Shown one piece after another: positions 45,800 through 55,365 of a stretch of DNA of 64,000 nt. The notes under the pieces are model-generated. The model was not told where the DNA came from. It made no database searches and worked only from the letters and a program-made list of their open reading frames with translations. The stretch is from G963668345 sp965206025 (GTDB taxonomy: Bacteria; Acidobacteriota; Terriglobia; Bryobacterales; UBA6623): assembly GCA_965206025.1 (NCBI GenBank), contig CBDBIU010000004.1, positions 248,001 to 312,000 on the forward strand, read 5' to 3'. The position numbers and the translations under genes are program-made. Numbering within the stretch: position 1 is the stretch's first letter; every line of letters starts with the position of its first letter.

Positions 45800-46180
45800 T
45801 CAGGCGCTGAAGCCCTTGTACGTCAAGTAAACGCCGAGGATGAAGAACGCGACGAGTACAGCGGCCCACCAACGGCTCGCCGCCGCCGTCCACAGCCGTG
45901 CGACCTTGTCCGGGAATGCGAACCGGACAATACCTTTGATCAAGGTCAGCCACCCCAGCAGGGTGATGATTACTCTCCAGTCCGCGGTCCAAACATTGTG
46001 GCTGACAACCAACAGAAGCCCCAACACCAGCGCCACGAGGCCGGAGAGAACGACGATCGCGAGGCTATCTGAAAACTCTTTGATCAGTCTCGGGAAATGT
46101 TTCCGATTCAGCAGCGCCGCAGGCGCCACAATAACCAAATAGAGACCCAAAACTTTAGCTAGGAAAACCGAGAGTTCCAT
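45800..46180 (-). CDS. Small integral membrane protein
   Basis: From the ATG at 46180 after GGGGAG the 126-residue protein has four hydrophobic helices: ELSVFLAKVLGLYLVIVAPA, SLAIVVLSGLVALVLGLLLV, WRVIITLLGWLTLIKGIVRF and WWAAVLVAFFILGVYLTYKG. It fits small four-helix inner-membrane proteins of unknown function. No motif suggests a reaction. The frame is open to 46363, but that part is non-family and begins elsewhere. Confidence 0.75.
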   Translation of the reverse strand: MELSVFLAKVLGLYLVIVAPAALLNRKHFPRLIKEFSDSLAIVVLSGLVALVLGLLLVVSHNVWTADWRVIITLLGWLTLIKGIVRFAFPDKVARLWTAAASRWWAAVLVAFFILGVYLTYKGFSA

Positions 46181-46443
46181 AGCATCTCCCCGAGTTTTGC
46201 CGTCGCCCGCCCCTGATAAAGCGGTGCCCGCGGGGGGGGGCGTGCCCGCCAGGGCGCGGGACCACAGCGAGAACCGAACAGAGCCCCGCTCGTTAGGGCT
46301 CGGGAGCCGCGAAGCGGCGGTCGGATCATAGCCTAGCAGACCATGGCGATCCCGTTGAAACAACGCCCGCCGTAGCGTCCGCGTGGGTAGGCCATTACGC
46401 AGCCTCCTTTGTTTGTTCGGGGCTAGACTTAGGCGAAAGCGGG

Positions 46444-47250
46444 CTAGCGGGCTTTGCCTTGGGAAACCGGCGATCTACTCGACTCGAGCTGTCTCCACAG
46501 CGCGCGGAGGTCTTCCAGGTCCAGTTGATGGACCCTGTGCCCTGATTGGCTCAGTTTCGACACCTGAGACCGGCCGTAGAGACCCGCTAGATTGTTAAGC
46601 AACGTCTTGCGGGGTTGCCGGAAACAGTGCTGCAGAAAGCGGACAAATTCGGCTTCGACATTCCCGCCGCGCCGCAAGGTGAACCGCACCGCCGCCGAAT
46701 TTACCTTCGGCGGAGGCCGAAAAACTTCCGCCGGCACGCCAAACAGCCACTCCGGCCGGCTATAGAGCTGACAAACAACGCTGAGAAAGCCGTAGTCGGC
46801 ATCCCCCTTGGTTGCCACCACCCTCCTGGCCACCTCCTCCTGCATCAGAAACACGGCCTGGGAGACCCGGTCGGCCAGGGCGAAAGTCTTCTTAAGGATC
46901 GGGGAGGTGATGTAGTAGGGAAGATTCCCGGCCACCAGCACGCGATCCTCAGTCCGGTCGGCGATCAACTTCCCGAGATCAACATTGAGAATATTCGCCG
47001 GGACGATTTCCACTCCCCCCGCCCCGGCAAACTTCTCCTCCAGACTCACCACCAGCCGGGGATCGATTTCCACCGCCACGACCCGGGCCCCGCGGGCAAG
47101 CAACGGCTTCGTCAGCGCCCCGCGTCCGGGACCGATCTCGATGACCAGGGAACCAGGCTCGATCGGGAGCGCCGCGGCGATCTTCTCGAGCACCTCGCGG
47201 TCGCGAAGGAAATGCTGACCCCACGGGGGGCGCGGTTTCGCGCGAGGCAC
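46444..47250 (-). CDS. rsmA: 16S rRNA dimethyladenosine transferase RsmA (KsgA)
   Basis: RsmA dimethylates two adjacent adenines in helix 45 of 16S rRNA. The 268-residue protein has PPWGQHFLRDREVLEKIAAA, the SAM-binding LVIEIGPGRGALTKPLLARG and the catalytic AGNLPYYITSPILKKTF. The length is normal. I use the GTG at 47250; a TTG at 47319 is possible, and no strong ribosome-binding site marks either. The stop codon TAG (46444-46446 read in reverse) falls in a GCGGGCTAG string, which is the end motif of the ~200-bp repeats. Confidence 0.92.
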   Translation of the reverse strand: MPRAKPRPPWGQHFLRDREVLEKIAAALPIEPGSLVIEIGPGRGALTKPLLARGARVVAVEIDPRLVVSLEEKFAGAGGVEIVPANILNVDLGKLIADRTEDRVLVAGNLPYYITSPILKKTFALADRVSQAVFLMQEEVARRVVATKGDADYGFLSVVCQLYSRPEWLFGVPAEVFRPPPKVNSAAVRFTLRRGGNVEAEFVRFLQHCFRQPRKTLLNNLAGLYGRSQVSKLSQSGHRVHQLDLEDLRALWRQLESSRSPVSQGKAR

Positions 47251-47470
47251 AGCTCCAGTGTAGCGAGTAAAACCCGGGCCGGCCGCCGTGGGCTGCGAGA
47301 TTTCAATCGTACAGCCCAAGCTGAACCGGCGAGTACTGCTGGAGCAGACAACCCCGTGTGCTCAGAGCTATAGAGTTCCTATCACCCCGATCAGTGGCGG
47401 ATGAATCACGAGGCTGGCCCCGTCAGGGGCCGCAACAAACACAGTCCGCGGCTTCAGCCGTGGGAGAAAG

Positions 47471-48114
47471 CTATGCCGCCTGTGAAGAGCGGTCGGTACT
47501 GATGAGGCTCAGCGTGAGCGCGCCATCACCGGTGGGGAAGGTGATTTTTCGCGTTCCAGGACCGCCGGCGCTCGTGAAGGCAGGGTCGGTCGGATCTCTC
47601 AGCGCGGGTATGGTATGGGAGCATAGGCCGGGCAGAGCGCCTTTGAGGTTTCCCACGACCATGCTGGTGACTTCGGTCAGACCACGGCTCGTGAAGGCAG
47701 CGCGGGTATGGTATGGGAGCATAGGCCGGGCAGAGCGCCTTTGAGGTTTCCCACGACCATGCTGGTGACTTCGGTCAGCACGTCGGCGATGTTTTCGGCC
47801 ACCAGCCCTCCGGTCCGGGCGCCAAAAAACTTGCATGCGATTTCCGCCGCAAGATCTTTTTCACAATGGATGCTGATGACCCCTTCCCAAGCGCCTCTCA
47901 ACTGACTGGAAGCCGTAATCCCGCGGCCGGCCGGAATCGAGATCCTGGTGGAAGGAGGATGCAGCTCTAGTCCCAGCATGCCCCCCGGTACGTTCTCCAT
48001 GACCTGGGGCGCCGCGGACAGCAATCGCATCGTGTTGGGACTAACGCCTGCCTCCTCCGCTGTTTGGGCGCTGCGAGTGAACGGTTCTTTTTTCTCCGCC
48101 GCGGCGGTTTTCAT
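47471..48114 (-). pseudogene. CheX-like phosphatase gene, disrupted by a 98-bp tandem duplication
   Basis: The frame from the ATG at 48114 encodes LRGAWEGVISIHCEKDLAAE and then GLVAENIADVLTEVTSMVVG, with the acidic residue and the asparagine of the CheC/CheX phosphatase motif. At 47699-47681 it meets a duplication and ends after a few unrelated residues. The downstream frame, ending SAGGPGTRKITFPTGDGALT to 47471, is the true C-terminus. The two 80-bp copies are identical and 98 bases apart (not a multiple of three), so the frame is lost. Such proteins dephosphorylate CheY; no chemotaxis gene is nearby. Confidence 0.75.
47601..47778. repeat. Tandem duplication, two identical 80-bp copies 98 bases apart
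   Basis: The first copy is at 47601-47680 and the second at 47699-47778, identical at all 80 bases. An 18-base spacer (ACCACGGCTCGTGAAGGC) separates them. The spacer resembles sequence just left of the first copy, at 47566-47582. The spacing shifts the reading frame of the CheX-like gene. Loss by recombination could restore it. Confidence 0.9.
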
Positions 48115-48251
48115 CGGCTAGCCCTCCTGTGCCAGCTATCGACGCCTGGCACGAATTCCATTACCCCGCTCTTCTCACTACTGTCACAGCGGTTGAGGTG
48201 AAAAGCCCGGTGACGATGGCTCGCGGCAACAGTTCGTCTACATCGCCCGGC

Positions 48252-49118
48252 TTACATAGATTCGGAAATGTCGGGATCGAAGGCCCGGTCGGGCGCGCCG
48301 AAAGCGTGCGCCAGCGGAATCGATGTCGCCACGAATGGCGACACGGCACGCAAGAATGCGTGCGCCACGGTTGATTTCACAGGGGTTCGGCGAGATTGGG
48401 TTTGTTTGGTTGTTTGTTTAGGTGTGGTCTGGTGGGCTGGAGCTTGACCGCTTCGGAGGCCGGCTTGCGGGGCCGAGTCGCGACTGGCCCGGAAGCCGAT
48501 GCGGCCGGCCGCGGGGCTTGAAGTGTCAATCGGGGGTGGGGCCTGGGCTGGGACGTAGCGGCCGGGGTGGGAAGCGGCGGCGGCATGGGAGTTGGCGGAG
48601 GAGCGAGCCTCGCGAGCCTTGCGTTCGTCGCGGCGGAGGTCGGCCAGCTGCTTCACGGCGCGGAAGAAGCGGCGGCTGAGATGTCCATCGTAGCGCGCCA
48701 GGTGAACGAAGGCCTGGGTGCGCTCGAGCATCGCCGAGCCTAACAGCAGGGTCTCGCCGTCGTGTCCGGGGCGCAATCTCTCGGGATGATATTTTTCGGT
48801 CAGGCGGCGCTTGTCGGCGACGGCAGCGGCGAGCAAGCCGGTTTCCAGGCGCGTAAGGCGGCGCATGCGCCATTGGGCGTCGGCGATTTGGCGGACGAGT
48901 TCGAATTCGAGCGAGTTGGCAGGTTGGATGTCCGCTTCAAGGGCAGCGAGTTGGCTGTCGAAGTCGGCGGGGTCCTCGCTGGGCAGGACGATATCGCGGG
49001 CAAGAAGTCCGTGCTTGAGAGCGTTCGTTGCGACGCGGCTTTTACCTTCCTTGGTACGCGGCCCGGTGGATTTCTTTGCGTTCTTACGGTTGGCCTTAAT
49101 TTGGGCATTTGTAGACAT
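48252..49118 (-). CDS. Hypothetical basic protein of an Acidobacteria-rich type
   Basis: The 288-residue protein begins MSTNAQIKANRKNAKKSTGP with RTKEGKSRVATNALKHGLLA, a start shared by many acidobacterial proteins of unknown function that end in KHGL-type motifs and have coiled-coil-like middles. The middle (EFELVRQIADAQWRMRRLTR) is helical, and the C-terminal third is rich in A, P, Q and T. Its C-terminus (RRTPVKST) is encoded by one arm of an inverted repeat. Function is unknown. An A+T-rich TATAAT lies upstream on the minus strand at about 49227. Confidence 0.75.
   Translation of the reverse strand: MSTNAQIKANRKNAKKSTGPRTKEGKSRVATNALKHGLLARDIVLPSEDPADFDSQLAALEADIQPANSLEFELVRQIADAQWRMRRLTRLETGLLAAAVADKRRLTEKYHPERLRPGHDGETLLLGSAMLERTQAFVHLARYDGHLSRRFFRAVKQLADLRRDERKAREARSSANSHAAAASHPGRYVPAQAPPPIDTSSPAAGRIGFRASRDSAPQAGLRSGQAPAHQTTPKQTTKQTQSRRTPVKSTVAHAFLRAVSPFVATSIPLAHAFGAPDRAFDPDISESM
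48371..48409. repeat. Imperfect 39-bp inverted repeat, left arm
   Basis: This arm (TTGATTTCACAGGGGTTCGG and continuing to 48409) is the reverse complement of 49461-49499 at about 31 of 39 positions. Both arms code for RTPVKS-like residues on the strand reading into them. They flank the hypothetical gene and may be a small extragenic repeat family. Confidence 0.6.
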
Positions 49119-49519
49119 AATTATTATTCCTTTCGTGGAGCGGAGGCTCCAATTCCAGGGTAAGGCGGAGTTGCCCGGTTGCAGGGGGCTAGGTACGGTA
49201 AGTAGCGTGGAATGAGTAAGATAAGATTATATCAGCGGCGTGACTAGCAGTGGGATTTTACGACGAGCGCGCGCCGCCGGGGGCGGCTCGCTGGGGGCGG
49301 TCGAGTGCCAGAAAGAAACAACGCCGTGAGGGGTGCGGCGCCAGACGTAAAGAGGCTGGCGCAGCAAGGGCTCGGACAAGCCAACGGCCGCCAAAAAAGG
49401 CCGCAAGTCTCGGCAAAACGACCGCCGAGCCATGCGCTACGGGACTTCAACCCAGAACAGCCGAACAAGCCCGATTCCGGAGAACCCCAGTGAAATCAAT
49501 GCTTTCTAAGGAAACACCC
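49119..49519. other. Region upstream of the hypothetical gene
   Basis: These 401 bases include a possible promoter for the leftward gene (TATAAT near 49227 on the minus strand), the right arm of the inverted repeat (49461-49499) and no convincing gene, although frames on both strands are open. Confidence 0.4.
49461..49499. repeat. Imperfect 39-bp inverted repeat, right arm
   Basis: CCGAACAAGCCCGATTCCGG, continuing to TGAAATCAA, pairs with 48371-48409. The two arms lie about 1.1 kb apart. Confidence 0.6.
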
Positions 49520-50998
49520 TCAGGCCAGTAACTTCTCGACCACGTTGCCGTGTACGTCGGTGAGGCGGAAATGGCGTCCCTGGAACTTGAAGGTCAGCCG
49601 CTTGTGATCGACGCCCAGGCAGTGCAGGATGGTGGCTTGGAGGTCGTAGACGTGGATTGGGTCTCGCACGATGTTGTAGGAAAAATCGTCGGTTTCGCCG
49701 ATCGTGATGCCCGGCTTGACGCCGCCGCCGGCCATCCACATGGTGAAGCAGCGCGGGTGGTGGTCGCGGCCGTAGTTGGTTGCGGTGAGCCTGCCCTGCG
49801 AATAGGCCGTTCGGCCGAACTCGCCGCCCCAGACGACCAGCGTGTCCTCGAGCAGTCCGCGCTGCTTCAGGTCCTGGATCAGCGCCGCCGACGCCTGGTC
49901 GGTGCCCTTCGCTTGCAGGGCAATATCGCGAGGCAGATTGTAATGCTGATCCCACCCTCGATGGTAGAGCTGGATGAAGCGTACGTCGCGCTCCGCCAAG
50001 CGTCGGGCCAATAGGCAGTTGGCCGCATAGCTGCCGGGGGTTCTCGAATCGGCCCCGTACATTTCAAAGACGTGTTCGGGCTCCGCCGAGAGATCCATCA
50101 ACTCGGGGACGGAAGTCTGCATCCGATACGCCATCTCGTACTGTGCGATGTGCGCGTCAACCTCCGGATCGGGAAACGCTTCCGTCTTCAAACGGTTGAG
50201 CTTGGCCGCGCTATCGAGCATGCGGCGGCGGATGGTCTTGCTGATTCCCGGCGGATCGGACAGATAGAGCACGGGGTCGCCGCGGGAGCGAAACTTGACG
50301 CCCTGGTGGGCCGAGGGCAGAAACGCGCTGCCCCACACGCGGGAGAACAGAGGCGTGTCGGTATTCTGTGTATTGGACTGCGAGATGAGCACCACGAAGG
50401 CCGGCAGGTCGCGGTTTTCGCTCCCCAGCCCATAGCTCAACCACGCCCCCATGCTGGGCCGACCGGGCTGCTCGCTGCCGGTCTGAATGAAGGTGATCGC
50501 CGGGTCGTGATTGATCGCCTCGGTATGTACGGTTTTGACAAGGGCAATGTCGTCGACGACCTTGGCGGTGTGGGGAAGCAATTCACTGATCCACACCCCC
50601 GACTGGCCGTGCCGATGAAACTCGTACAGCGAAGGAGTGACGGGCAGGGATTCCTGCTGCGACGACATGCCCGTAATGCGCTGGCCGCGGCGCACCGAGT
50701 CGGGCAGGTCGGTGTTAAACAGAGCTTTCAGCTTGGGCTTGTAGTCGAACAGCTCGATTTGCGACGGAGCGCCCGTTTGGTGCAAATAAATGACGCGCTT
50801 GGCTTTGGGAGCGAAATGCGGCAGACTCCGAAGTCCGCCCGTCTGGGGATCGATTTCACGATCGTTGGCCCCGCCGGGAGCGGCAAGCAAATTCGGGTTC
50901 AGCAACGAGGCCAGAGCCGCCGCGCCTATACCGGCGGCCGTCGGGCCGAACAGTTGCCGGCGGGTCATGAACAGTTCGTATTCATCTCGCGGCGCCAT
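49520..50998 (-). CDS. DUF1501 family protein with twin-arginine signal
   Basis: From the ATG at 50998 after AAGGAG, the 492-residue protein starts DEYELFMTRRQLFGPTAAGI, a Tat-type signal with TRRQLFG. The body matches DUF1501: YLHQTGAPSQIELFDYKPKL, ENRDLPAFVVLISQSNTQNT and EFGRTAYSQG, then ATNYGRDHHPRCFTMWMAGG. These are sulfatase-like secreted proteins that always accompany the cytochrome/DUF1553 genes in Planctomycetes and Acidobacteria. The gene begins just after the upstream gene's stop, so they form an operon. Confidence 0.92.
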   Translation of the reverse strand: MAPRDEYELFMTRRQLFGPTAAGIGAAALASLLNPNLLAAPGGANDREIDPQTGGLRSLPHFAPKAKRVIYLHQTGAPSQIELFDYKPKLKALFNTDLPDSVRRGQRITGMSSQQESLPVTPSLYEFHRHGQSGVWISELLPHTAKVVDDIALVKTVHTEAINHDPAITFIQTGSEQPGRPSMGAWLSYGLGSENRDLPAFVVLISQSNTQNTDTPLFSRVWGSAFLPSAHQGVKFRSRGDPVLYLSDPPGISKTIRRRMLDSAAKLNRLKTEAFPDPEVDAHIAQYEMAYRMQTSVPELMDLSAEPEHVFEMYGADSRTPGSYAANCLLARRLAERDVRFIQLYHRGWDQHYNLPRDIALQAKGTDQASAALIQDLKQRGLLEDTLVVWGGEFGRTAYSQGRLTATNYGRDHHPRCFTMWMAGGGVKPGITIGETDDFSYNIVRDPIHVYDLQATILHCLGVDHKRLTFKFQGRHFRLTDVHGNVVEKLLA

Positions 50999-51002
50999 AT
51001 CG

Positions 51003-54000
51003 TCACTCCTTGGTGATCGTTTCGCGGAGACTGAGCACGGTGCCGGCCACGGTGGTCCAGGCAGCCAGCTCGGCCACCGGGATCGTCGGATCGGGTTCGG
51101 ATTCGCCGACATCGAGTAGTGCGCGAGCTGCGGGCCCGTCGCCGCGATAGTCCTCTTCTTGCCGCTCGGCGAGCGGCAGCAGCACGTTTAGTTCTTCGGG
51201 GGAGGGTTCTCGCGCCATGGCGAGCCGATAAGCATGCCGAACTCGCCCGGCGGGTTCAGCGCCCGCTTCCGTGATTATCCGCTCGGCCAGAGCGCGGGCG
51301 GCTTCGACGTAGGTGGGATCGTTCATCAACACGAGCGCTTGCAGCGGCGTGTTCGTGCGCGACCGGCGGGAGGTGCACTCTTCGCGGTCCGGTGCATCGA
51401 AGGTGGCCAGCGACGGCGGCGGTACCGTGCGCTTCCAAACCGTATACAGGCTTCGCCGGTGGAGGTCCTTGCCGGTCGCGGGATGGTATTCCTGGCCGCT
51501 GAACTGAAACCCGTATGCCAACTCCAGCCACAGGCCTCTCGGCTGGTAGGGATAGACGCTGGGCCCTCCGACTTCGTCGGTCAGCAGGCCGCTGACGGCC
51601 AGGGCGTTGTCTCGGACCATCTCGGCCGGCAGCCGGAACCGCGGACCGCGAGCCAGCAGACGGTTCTCGGGGTCTCGTTCGAGCAACGCCGGCGTGACCT
51701 CAGACGCCTGCCGGTAGGTGGCCGAAGTGACGATCAGACGCTGGATGGCTTTGACGTCCCAGCCGACGCGGATGAACTCCGTGGCCAGCCAGTCAAGCAG
51801 CTCGGGGTGAGTGGGCGGTTCGCCTTGAGAACCGAAATTCTCCGAACTCCTGACGATCCCCGCGCCAAAATGCATTTGCCAATAGCGATTGACCGTGACA
51901 CGCGCGGTCAACGGATGGGACGGATGAACGAGCCACTGCGCTAAGCCTAAGCGATTGGGCGGCGCGTCTTTCGGCATCGGCGAGAGGACGGCGGGAACGC
52001 TCGGCGTTACCTTTTCCGTCTTGTCGCTGTAGTTCCCGCGCCGCAGGATGAAGGTCTCGCGGGGCCGTTTCATCTCCTCCATCACCATGGAGGTCGGGAT
52101 AAGCGATTCGAGCTTCTCTTTCCTGGCTTCGAGATCCTTGAGCTTCGCGTAGAGCTTTTGATGCTCAGGCAAGGCGGCTTGGCTCAGATAATAGTGCCGC
52201 AGCCTCTCTCGGCGTGACAAGCAAGCCTTTCGCCGCCTGCCTTCAACCGTCTGGTCGTATTGCTCGTTGTTCTTGTCCTCGACCTGATCGATGTCGGCGG
52301 CCTCTTTTTCGTCGTAGGCCTTGACGATCTCCGCGCAACCTTCAATCGGCGAGGAGAGGACTGCTCGCATCGGCTCATGGAGACGAAGCTGTCGGATCTC
52401 GGCCTCCGTCAGTACACGGTCGTAGACGCGCAGGTCGTCAACAGCCCCTTGATAGGGATTCCCGCTCTGCTTGTTGCCGATCTCGAGCGGCATCCGGTTC
52501 GTGATCGGCCCCGACAGGCTGTCCTGGATCACCTCGAGTTCCCGCGGTATGCCGTCGAAGTAGAGCTTGAGCCCTGAAGCCTTGCCCGACCCATCATAGG
52601 CCAGGGTCAAGTGGCTGCCGAACTTGCCGGCTATGACGCCTTCCCGGGTCCTCACCTCGATCCCGTTGTCGGGCTGGTTACTCCTCAGACGCTGGTGACT
52701 CCTCAGACGGACGTAGAGGCGAAACTTCAGGTCGAAAGGAGGCTCGCGTCTCGACTCGCCGGCAAGCAACTCGAATCCTCGACGGCCTTGGGCCGCGTCC
52801 ACCTTCTCCAGCACGGTGAGAAGCCGGTCGGCGGGGATCAGATCCCCCTCGCCGGTCCCGGCGATCCAGAACGCCACGGAAAAGGGACGATCGCGCCGCA
52901 ACTCGGGCGCGCCCAAACGAATGTGTGTTTCCCCATCGAAAACCGCCCCCGCGCCCGCCGGGCTCTCGGCGTACGCCATCTCGCCACGCGGGACTTCCCC
53001 GCCCTCGTGATGACCGGACGTATCGGCCAACCCCCCGTCGAATTCGTAGTGGGCCGCAAGCCCCTCGGCCGTCGCCGCGGGGATTTCCGAAAGAGCCGCC
53101 TTTCTCCATTCCGCTACCCATCGATCCACCTCTGCAAGCGGCATCGCTTCTTCGAGAGCGCTGATCTCTTGCTGGATTCCGTCGAGCTGTTGCTGTTGCT
53201 CGGGTGAGGCGAGCCGGACAAAAGGCTTTGCGTTCCCCAGTCTTCCATCCAGCCCTCGCTCGGTGACCGTATTGAAAAACGCAAAGAAGCGGTAAAACTC
53301 CTTCTGCTTGATGGCATCGTACTTGTGATCGTGACAGCGGGCGCAGCCCATGGTCAGCCCCAGCCACGTCGTCGCCGCCGTCTCGACCCGGTCAACGACG
53401 TATTCGGTCTGATACTCCTCGGGAACCGCGCCCCCTTCAAAGTTGATCATGTGATTGCGGTTGAAACCCGTGGCGACCTTCTGCTCACGGGTGGCGTGGG
53501 GCAACAAATCGCCGGCTATCTGCTCGATCGTGAATTGATCGAAGGGCATGTTGCGGTTGAAGGAGCCGATCACCCAATCGCGCCAAGGCCACATCTCTCG
53601 AAGACTGTCGATGTTATAGCCGTGGGTATCCCCATAGCGCGCCAGATCGAGCCAGGGCATCGCCATTCGCTCGCCATAGCGGGGTGATCGCAACAGCCGG
53701 TCGACGACCTTGTCGTAGGCGCCGGGGGAATCGTCGGCGAGAAACGCTTCGACCTCCTCCAGCGTCGGCGGCAGGCCCGTGAGGTCGAAGCTTACCCGGC
53801 GCAGCAGCCGGGCCTTGTCCGCCGGCCGAGACGGCTCGAGACCTTCTTGCTCCACACGCGCCAGGACGAACTGGTCGATCGGATTTCGCGGCCAGGCTTC
53901 GTTTTTGACCTTTGGCGGGTCAGGACGGACGGGAGTTCTAAACGCCCAGTGGCTTTCCCACTCCGCCCCTTCGTCGATCCATCGGCGGACGAGTTCGATT

Positions 54001-54359
54001 TGCTCCGGGGTTGGGCGGCGCTCGAACCCCGGCGGAGGCATGCGGGCGACTTCCTGCTGGTGACTAATCCGCTGATAGAGTCGGCTGGCGGCGGCGTCTC
54101 GCACGACGATGACCCGATAGCCGCCGCGATCCGCGAAAGCGCCCTCTTTGGTATCGAGCCGCAGATGGGCCTGTCGCTGCCCTTCGTCCGGTCCGTGGCA
54201 GGCGAAACAATTGTCGGAAAGAATGGGACGGATGTCCCGGCTGAAGTCCACCCGATCGGGATCCGGGTTGGTCGAGGCGGCGGCGGCTGAGTGGCGCGTG
54301 AGGAGCCAGGCGGTCACAAGACCGCTCAGGAACAAGCAGAAAAGAAAGCGCCCCTTCAC
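51003..54359 (-). CDS. Secreted cytochrome c / DUF1549 / LamG / DUF1553 protein
   Basis: The 1118-residue protein has a signal peptide, then a PSCyt1-type haem motif C51-F-A-C54-H55 (ILSDNCFACHGPDEG), a DUF1549 domain with RRVSFDLTGLPPTLEEVEAF, a LamG-like insert (LAAHYEFDGGLADTSGHHEG), a coiled region, and a DUF1553 domain with NRLGLAQWLVHPSHPLTARV and VNRYWQMHFGAGIVRSSENF near the C-terminus. The family is typical of Planctomycetes and Acidobacteria, with a presumed role in redox-linked breakdown of complex substrates. It ends five bases before the DUF1501 start. Confidence 0.93.
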   Translation of the reverse strand: MKGRFLFCLFLSGLVTAWLLTRHSAAAASTNPDPDRVDFSRDIRPILSDNCFACHGPDEGQRQAHLRLDTKEGAFADRGGYRVIVVRDAAASRLYQRISHQQEVARMPPPGFERRPTPEQIELVRRWIDEGAEWESHWAFRTPVRPDPPKVKNEAWPRNPIDQFVLARVEQEGLEPSRPADKARLLRRVSFDLTGLPPTLEEVEAFLADDSPGAYDKVVDRLLRSPRYGERMAMPWLDLARYGDTHGYNIDSLREMWPWRDWVIGSFNRNMPFDQFTIEQIAGDLLPHATREQKVATGFNRNHMINFEGGAVPEEYQTEYVVDRVETAATTWLGLTMGCARCHDHKYDAIKQKEFYRFFAFFNTVTERGLDGRLGNAKPFVRLASPEQQQQLDGIQQEISALEEAMPLAEVDRWVAEWRKAALSEIPAATAEGLAAHYEFDGGLADTSGHHEGGEVPRGEMAYAESPAGAGAVFDGETHIRLGAPELRRDRPFSVAFWIAGTGEGDLIPADRLLTVLEKVDAAQGRRGFELLAGESRREPPFDLKFRLYVRLRSHQRLRSNQPDNGIEVRTREGVIAGKFGSHLTLAYDGSGKASGLKLYFDGIPRELEVIQDSLSGPITNRMPLEIGNKQSGNPYQGAVDDLRVYDRVLTEAEIRQLRLHEPMRAVLSSPIEGCAEIVKAYDEKEAADIDQVEDKNNEQYDQTVEGRRRKACLSRRERLRHYYLSQAALPEHQKLYAKLKDLEARKEKLESLIPTSMVMEEMKRPRETFILRRGNYSDKTEKVTPSVPAVLSPMPKDAPPNRLGLAQWLVHPSHPLTARVTVNRYWQMHFGAGIVRSSENFGSQGEPPTHPELLDWLATEFIRVGWDVKAIQRLIVTSATYRQASEVTPALLERDPENRLLARGPRFRLPAEMVRDNALAVSGLLTDEVGGPSVYPYQPRGLWLELAYGFQFSGQEYHPATGKDLHRRSLYTVWKRTVPPPSLATFDAPDREECTSRRSRTNTPLQALVLMNDPTYVEAARALAERIITEAGAEPAGRVRHAYRLAMAREPSPEELNVLLPLAERQEEDYRGDGPAARALLDVGESEPDPTIPVAELAAWTTVAGTVLSLRETITKE

Positions 54360-54798
54360 TTCTCTCCTCCCTCGTGGTTCGCGGGCAAGGTTCCCAGAGA
54401 GTAAAACGGGGTCCGTGCCTTGGGCTTCCTGAAAGCCGCCTCGCTTGGTCTGACTCTCAACCTAGCAAAGATCTTCGAGTGGGGGCGGTGCAACCCGACC
54501 GCGGTGAGATCTTTGACTCCCTCTCAGTAGCCGTGTTTGACGAATGCAAGGATCTGGCAATCATACAGAGTATTATGCTTCAATGCTTGTGACAGCCACG
54601 GTCGGGCGACGGCGAGGCCGCAGCCTACCGACAGCAGAGGGGAAAAATCGGGTACAGCCAGCCAATTCGCTTCGGGCTAAGCGCGTTGTCACTTGGGTCG
54701 TGGCGGGAAGCGAATTGGTGGCAGCCCCCATTCTTCGCTCCTACGTGACTTTTGTCACAGGCTGCTGGATTCGATTGAGAGTGAAAGGAAATTAACAG
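54360..54798. other. Intergenic region between divergent genes
   Basis: The 439 bases separate the leftward cytochrome gene from the rightward DinB gene. Promoters for both should be here. The stretch 54640-54760 has mixed composition without evident hexamers. AAGGAA at 54785-54790 is the DinB ribosome-binding site. Confidence 0.4.
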
Positions 54799-55365
54799 AT
54801 GAAACGGCGCACAATCATTCAGGGCCTCGCGGCGGCTAGTGCAGCCCCATTGGCGGCGGCCTCATCGGGCTGGTCGAACGGCTTCGCCGAACAGCTCCGC
54901 AGCGACTTTCTTAGCCACTGGCGCAGCACCCGTGAGTACGCACTGGAGATGCTGGAGGCGATGCCCGCCGAGCACTTCGACTTTAAGCCGGTCAAGGAAC
55001 AGGACACCTTCGCCGAGCAATTCGAGCACTTCGCCAGTAGCAACGTAGGATACTTTTCACACTTCCAAAAAGAGGTCGGCGAGCCGCGGCCGACTCGCCC
55101 GGAATCGCTGACCAAAGACACTCTGCGCAAATTTGTCGGAGCGATGTTCGATTATGTCGAAGCCGTACTCTCCAGCTTGACGGAAGAGGAGTTCCTGCGC
55201 CGCGATGTGCGTATGAGCCCCCGCTCGAAATCACACACCGCTCAAGATGTCTTCCTGCGGGCCTATATGCACACAGCGCATCACCGAGGGCAGATTGTCA
55301 CCTACCTGCGTCTTAAGGGCGTGACGCCCCCGGGCTGGCGTTTCCCGCCGAACGGAGTCGCCTAG
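54799..55365 (+). CDS. DinB-superfamily protein with export signal
   Basis: The 188-residue protein starts MKRRTIIQGLAAASAAPLAA, a twin-arginine-like signal, and then has the four-helix DinB pattern with metal-ligand histidines: AEQFEHFASSNVGYFSHFQK and AYMHTAHHRGQIVTYLRLKG. DinB-type proteins bind a metal and include thiol-dependent transferases. Its stop codon TAG (55363-55365) is the first part of the ~200-bp repeat copy C, so the original end may have been longer. Confidence 0.88.
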   Translation: MKRRTIIQGLAAASAAPLAAASSGWSNGFAEQLRSDFLSHWRSTREYALEMLEAMPAEHFDFKPVKEQDTFAEQFEHFASSNVGYFSHFQKEVGEPRPTRPESLTKDTLRKFVGAMFDYVEAVLSSLTEEEFLRRDVRMSPRSKSHTAQDVFLRAYMHTAHHRGQIVTYLRLKGVTPPGWRFPPNGVA

